Shown: positions 60,505-64,000 of the stretch, piece after piece | How positions within the stretch are numbered: position 1 is the first letter of the stretch | How the letters are laid out: the number at the start of each line of letters is the position of its first letter | Assembly (NCBI GenBank): GCA_020466095.1 | Contig: CM035808.1 | Span: 67,279,957 to 67,343,956 of the forward strand | Reading direction: 5' to 3' | DNA length: 64,000 nt | Source of the DNA: Chlorops oryzae | Lineage: Eukaryota > Arthropoda > Insecta > Diptera > Chloropidae | Position numbers and translations under genes: made by a program | The notes under the pieces: generated by a model | Seen by the model: only the letters and a program-made list of their open reading frames with translations | Database searches by the model: none | What the model was told of the DNA's origin: nothing

Positions 60505-61594
60505 ATGGATGAAAAATTGTTAAAGAACATTATTAAGACGAGGAAAATCTTAAAGGATAAGTTCAATGCCATCAAAATTAATGAACAAGGTGCTGCCGAG
60601 AGTCTTGAGAAATCGTTTCACCCCATCACTACGCCAATTAAAGATCTACTAACAGAAACTAAAGTTAAAAACGAAATGTTAAACATATTAAACAAAAAAT
60701 TTGAATGAAAATTCTAACCTAGCAACCGCAAATAATTCAACTTTCAATAAAAAAAAAATTGATTGGGAAAAAAAAGTGGGGCAGCATAAAAAAATATGAA
60801 TCACCTAAATTACAATCAAGCACACCAATTAAAAATATATCTGCCAATGATGCTGATGTAAATGCAAGCAGTAGTAGAGACGTGTTTTTTAGCGATGATG
60901 AAGAAGAAAGTAAATTTAAAACTCTTATAAAAAGTTATAAAGAAAAGGAGAAGGAGGAGGAGGAGGCAGAGAAGCAGCAGCAGCAGCAGCAGCAACAGGA
61001 GTCGGATAGCAAAAAGGATGTAACCGAAGGTTATAATTTTGCTTCACTATACAAACAAAACAATCTCGACACTCAATTTGGTCTGCATAAGAGTGCTGAT
61101 GAGCAAAATTTGATGTTTGGAGACTCAATATTAACGCTCGGAAATTCCAATGACCTTTAGATTGGAAATGACCATTTTACAATGACAACGGGGCTCTATC
61201 AGTTAATGTTTTATAAATTTCCTCAATATTATGAACAATCCGATCTTGACCTCTATAAGCATATTTTATTAAAAACCATTGCATATAGACGGGGCTTCAC
61301 ATCAGACGGACAAATAAATGGCAACAGAGGGGAAAGTATACTAAAATTATTCGTAAGTTAATCCAAGATGTAGACCATGAGTCAAGCTCAAGCACACGAA
61401 ATGTGAAAAAAGAAGGATTTGGATTGATGAAATTAAATTCTGTTCCAACCAACCATATATATTGGGACGATCCTAATGAATTAGTCAATCGTCTGAGACT
61501 GCTCTTGTCATCACAGTCAGCTGGTCATAATAATCATAATAACGAAATTATTTCAATTATTGAAGAGCTCAAAGAATCTAATATAATCGTATAA
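60505..61594 (+). pseudogene. Conserved Polinton-associated protein, frameshifted
   Basis: The N-terminal coiled coil starts MDEKLLKNIIKTRKILKDKF (60505). The middle (60759-61160) is charged, with EKEKEEEEAEKQQQQ from CAG repeats. Then TTGLYQLMFYKFPQY and, in another frame, NHIYWDDPNELVNRLRLL and NEIISIIEELKESNII, ending at 61594. This architecture is common in insect Polinton loci (DUF8207-type, from memory); its function is not known to me. Frame changes lie near 60708-60760 and 61330, with a stop at 61158. Its TAA overlaps the ATG of the next gene (TAATG). Confidence 0.7.
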
Positions 61595-62034
61595 TGGGCG
61601 TTGACAAATTTGGTCGCTATAATAATACAATTAAAAATTCAAATAACTTTAGTACCCAATTGACTGTTGGTAAGGATACTTGCTTAAATGCCCATTTCCA
61701 TCGCATTTAAAATCTAAAAGATCCAATAGAAGATCAAAACGCTGCAACCAAGAATTTCATTCTTTTCAATCTTAATGTGTTTCGAACTGAATTTCAGAGT
61801 TCGATTGAAGCTCATGAAAAGCGTAGCAATAAAGAAGTTGAAGCCATTTACAATAAAATTAAATCTATTCAAAACATTATTGACGAGAACTTTAAGGCAT
61901 ATATGGAATACATTGAAAAACGTCTAGAAGGTATGGATAGTGTTTTGTTTTCAATGATTTCAAATGCTAATAACGCAAATTCCTCAAAACAAAAAAAAAA
62001 TAGTACGGAAGGAGCACAATCGTCAACAGTATGA
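61594..62034 (+). pseudogene. Fibre-like Polinton protein, one stop
   Basis: MGVDKFGRYNNTIKNSNNF from 61594. An in-frame TAA at 61708-61710 is followed by NLKDPIEDQNAATKNFILFN, the kind of stretch found in tail-fibre-like proteins. A coiled coil follows (SIEAHEKRSNKEVEAIYNKIK) and a Ser/Asn-rich end. Its TGA overlaps the integrase ATG (ATGA, 62031-62034). A surface or fibre role is inferred from that motif only. Confidence 0.5.
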
Positions 62035-62960
62035 GTCGCAGCCAAATAGTTCAGGAGCTACATAGACAAGCACGACGAAACTTTAGACGTAGAGCAGCCA
62101 TTATCAAAGGTCTCCATGATCTTTGGCAAGCTGATTTGGTTGAAATGGGTAGCTAGGCTGCTCACAATAAAGGCTACCGCTATCTTCTTACAATTACTGA
62201 CACATTCTCAAAATATGCATGGACAGTTGCACTGAAATCTAAAACGGCTGCAGACGTCACCAAGGCAATGAAAAATATTTTGGAACGCAAACGAAAGCCT
62301 TAAAATTTACAAACAGATGATGGAAAAGAATTCTTTAACAAGGACTTTCAAAATTTAATGAAACAAAATAAAATTAATCATTATTCGACCTATAGTACAT
62401 TGAAAGCGTCGATTTTCGAACGATTTAATAGAACTCCAAAAAAGATGACATGGAAGGAGTTTAGAAATCGTGAATCATACAAATGGATTGATGAATATGA
62501 AAACTTAACTGAGAAATACAATAATACAGTGCATAGAACTATAAAAATTGCACCAAATGATGTTGATTCTTCGAATGAAGCTTTAATTTTACAAACAGCT
62601 TACAATCGTCTTAAAATCTACGATAAACCAAAATTTCATGTGAACGATCATGTGCGAATAAGCAAATATAAACATATTTTTGAGAAGGGTTTCACTCCCA
62701 ATTGGACAACGGAAATCTTTAAAATAAATAAAATTCAAAATACCAATCCATATACCTACACACTAGAGGAATATCAGGGTAATATTTTCAAAGGGGCTGT
62801 CTTTAAGAAAGAACTGTTAAAATCACGTTATCCTCATACATAATTAGTAGAAAAAATTATTAAGAAACGAGATAATAAAGTGTATGTAAAATGGTTGGCA
62901 TATTCATCTCATCACAACTCACGGATTAATAAAGACGATGTACAATCAAGAGAAGTTTAA
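62031..62960 (+). pseudogene. Polinton integrase, three in-frame stops
   Basis: Retroviral-type integrase from MSRSQIVQELHRQARRNF. The rve core has LWQADLVEM (Asp), LQTDDGKEF (Asp) and KASIFERFNRT (Glu); spacing between the last two is about 33 residues. The C-terminus is chromodomain-like: LVEKIIKKRDNKVYVKWLAY (62844-62903). Stops TAG 62154, TAA 62301 and TAA 62841 lie in one continuous phase of 309 codons ending at 62958. It would insert the element DNA; dead here. Confidence 0.88.
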
Positions 62961-62997
62961 TTTTCTTAATTGGTTCAGTTTTATTTCCTTATTCAAG

Positions 62998-63693
62998 ATG
63001 TTAAGAACATTAAATTTGACTGGAAATTCATCAATTCTCACGGCAAATTATTTTCTTCCCATAGAGCTTAACCGGGACTATGTTTGTGGGCTGATTGATT
63101 TTCATACCTTCTACTCAGTGCCGAATGTTGATGAAACCAATAATATTTTTCATATTGGTGATGAAAAAATTGTGCTTCCTATTGGTTCATATGAATTTGA
63201 TGACATAGCAAAATATATTATCGAAGACTATGAAACTCTTGAAAAACGAACTTCTGGTGCTAGACTAGATATATATGCAAATAATAATACATTAAAAGCT
63301 GAAATATGTTCTTCACACGATACAATTTTCTTTGATAAAGAGCAAAGCATCGGACCGTTATTAGCTTTTTTGAAACGAGAACTTGAACAAAATAAACCTC
63401 ATACTTCAGAAAAAAGTCTTATGATAACACAAAACAATGGTGTTCGTATTGATTACAATATTGTGGGTGGCTCGTATCTAAATAGTGTACCGGCACATAC
63501 TTTATACGAGTTTTCTATAAATGTTGAACCTGGATATAAAATAGACATAACTCCAAACAATGTTATCTATTTGCCTGTGACCGTCAAAGAGATAAGTTCA
63601 ATCGAAGTAAGACTTGTCAACGAAAACGGTACATTAATAAATTTTCGAGGAGAGACGTTAACATTACGGCTGCACTTGAAACCTTTTGAATAA
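62998..63693 (+). CDS. Polinton penton-like (PY-type) capsid protein, putative
   Basis: 231 residues from MLRTLNLTGNSS (62998); the in-frame ATG at 62938 lies within the integrase and is not preferred. Beta-rich, with FLPIELNRDYVCGLIDFHTF, a glycine-poor middle and NVEPGYKIDITPNNVIYLPV. It fits by size and position the minor (penton, single jelly-roll) capsid protein of Polintons. No stop. Structural prediction would settle it. Confidence 0.6.
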   Translation: MLRTLNLTGNSSILTANYFLPIELNRDYVCGLIDFHTFYSVPNVDETNNIFHIGDEKIVLPIGSYEFDDIAKYIIEDYETLEKRTSGARLDIYANNNTLKAEICSSHDTIFFDKEQSIGPLLAFLKRELEQNKPHTSEKSLMITQNNGVRIDYNIVGGSYLNSVPAHTLYEFSINVEPGYKIDITPNNVIYLPVTVKEISSIEVRLVNENGTLINFRGETLTLRLHLKPFE

Positions 63694-63697
63694 AACA

Positions 63698-63868
63698 ATG
63701 ATTATATATAATAAATATTTTTTTAAGGATGATCCTTCTACCAGTTTGATTACAGCTCTTAAACGTAACACATCGTCTGTTACTGTTGCAGCGAAACGAA
63801 AAATAAGAAATCATCTCACCAAAAAAAATCTCTCAGTGCTGAAAATAAAAACTTTTTACAATCATTAG
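63698..63868 (+). pseudogene. Small basic Polinton protein, frameshifted
   Basis: MIIYNKYFFKDDPSTSLITAL, then KRKIRNHLTKKNL. Beyond about 63835 another frame reads FLQSLGYILK, so a frameshift is likely. Position between penton-like and major capsid-like genes. Unidentified. Confidence 0.4.
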
Positions 63869-63901
63869 GATATATATTGAAGACTAATAAAACAATTCAA
63901 A

Positions 63902-64000
63902 ATGACTGATATATTGAAAATTAAAGAACAGCCTGTCTTCTATGATGCTATTACAAAGAAGGAATATCATACATATCAACCATATTTACAATCTTTTGGT
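63902..64000 (+). CDS. Major capsid-like (PX) protein, start only, runs off edge
   Basis: MTDILKIKEQPVFYDAITKKEYHTYQPYLQSFG. This beginning is typical, from memory, of the double-jelly-roll major capsid protein of insect Polintons, and it stands where that gene is expected. Only 33 codons are in the window. Confidence 0.6.
   Translation, partial: MTDILKIKEQPVFYDAITKKEYHTYQPYLQSFG

Larger units (their letters stand above)
32123..64000 (+). mobile_element. Polinton/Maverick, interrupted by three insertions, runs off right edge
   Basis: Contains the diagnostic Polinton set: protein-primed family-B DNA polymerase, adenain-like cysteine protease, A32-type packaging ATPase, retroviral-type integrase, and capsid-type proteins. 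The left terminal repeat was not identified, so the left border is approximate. Insertions: mariner 33238-34530, LTR family B 37066-46293, gypsy-2 48702-57659. About 12.2 kb of Polinton sequence remains in the window. In-frame stops in polymerase, integrase and virion protein show it is a fossil. Confidence 0.85.

Overview
This is a transposon graveyard from an insect genome, most likely a fly. Jockey-clade LINEs, a mauritiana-type mariner, Ty3/gypsy elements and an insect-type Polinton/Maverick point that way; the exact taxon cannot be read from the window. I recognise no host gene, tRNA, rRNA or CRISPR array. Nearly every recognisable open frame belongs to a mobile element, and most are broken.

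Layout. 1-4080: a Jockey-clade LINE on the minus strand, running off the left edge. 4100-9810: a second, related LINE on the plus strand, head-to-head with the first. Its 3' UTR holds a hAT relic (7573-9486), which is itself split by a 925-bp terminal-inverted-repeat element (8174-9098). 9905-13290: a CR1-like LINE (minus). 13370-15540: a 5'-truncated LINE with RNase H (minus). 15782-16610: an unclassified TIR element flanked by TTAA. 16871-18590: LTR, primer-binding site and first gag-like frame of LTR family A (plus). 19673-24850: a 3'-truncated gypsy element (gypsy-1, minus). 24851-25305: a second copy of the family A LTR. 25689-26977: a mariner with an intact transposase. 26995-29130: the 5' half of a further LINE (minus). 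30690-31835: fragment of a retroviral-type envelope gene (minus).

32123-64000: a Polinton (self-synthesising, virus-like DNA transposon) that continues past the right edge. In plus-strand order it carries family-B DNA polymerase, three accessory frames (one with a signal peptide, one cysteine-rich), an adenain-like protease (minus), a phospholipase-A2-like virion protein (minus), a packaging ATPase, a protein with a complete BIR (inhibitor-of-apoptosis) domain, a conserved Polinton protein, a fibre-like protein, a retroviral-type integrase, a putative penton protein and the start of a major capsid-like protein. Three elements interrupt it, each with visible target duplications: a second mariner in the polymerase (33238-34530), a gag-only LTR retrotransposon in the polymerase (37066-46293, family B, containing a solo gypsy-2 LTR at 38868-41172), and a nearly full gypsy element in the last codons of the protease (gypsy-2, 48702-57659).

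How parts fit. The polymerase, integrase, ATPase, protease and capsid set is the known kit for Polinton replication, integration and virion assembly; stops in the polymerase, integrase and virion protein show this copy is dead. The most notable points are the BIR gene with a start codon inside a tandem repeat, the accessory block after the polymerase, and the shared expression design of gypsy-1 and gypsy-2: an in-phase G GGA AAC frameshift site in both, a primer-binding site overlapping the gag ATG in gypsy-1, and an extra frame in gypsy-2 that runs through the polypurine tract into the LTR.
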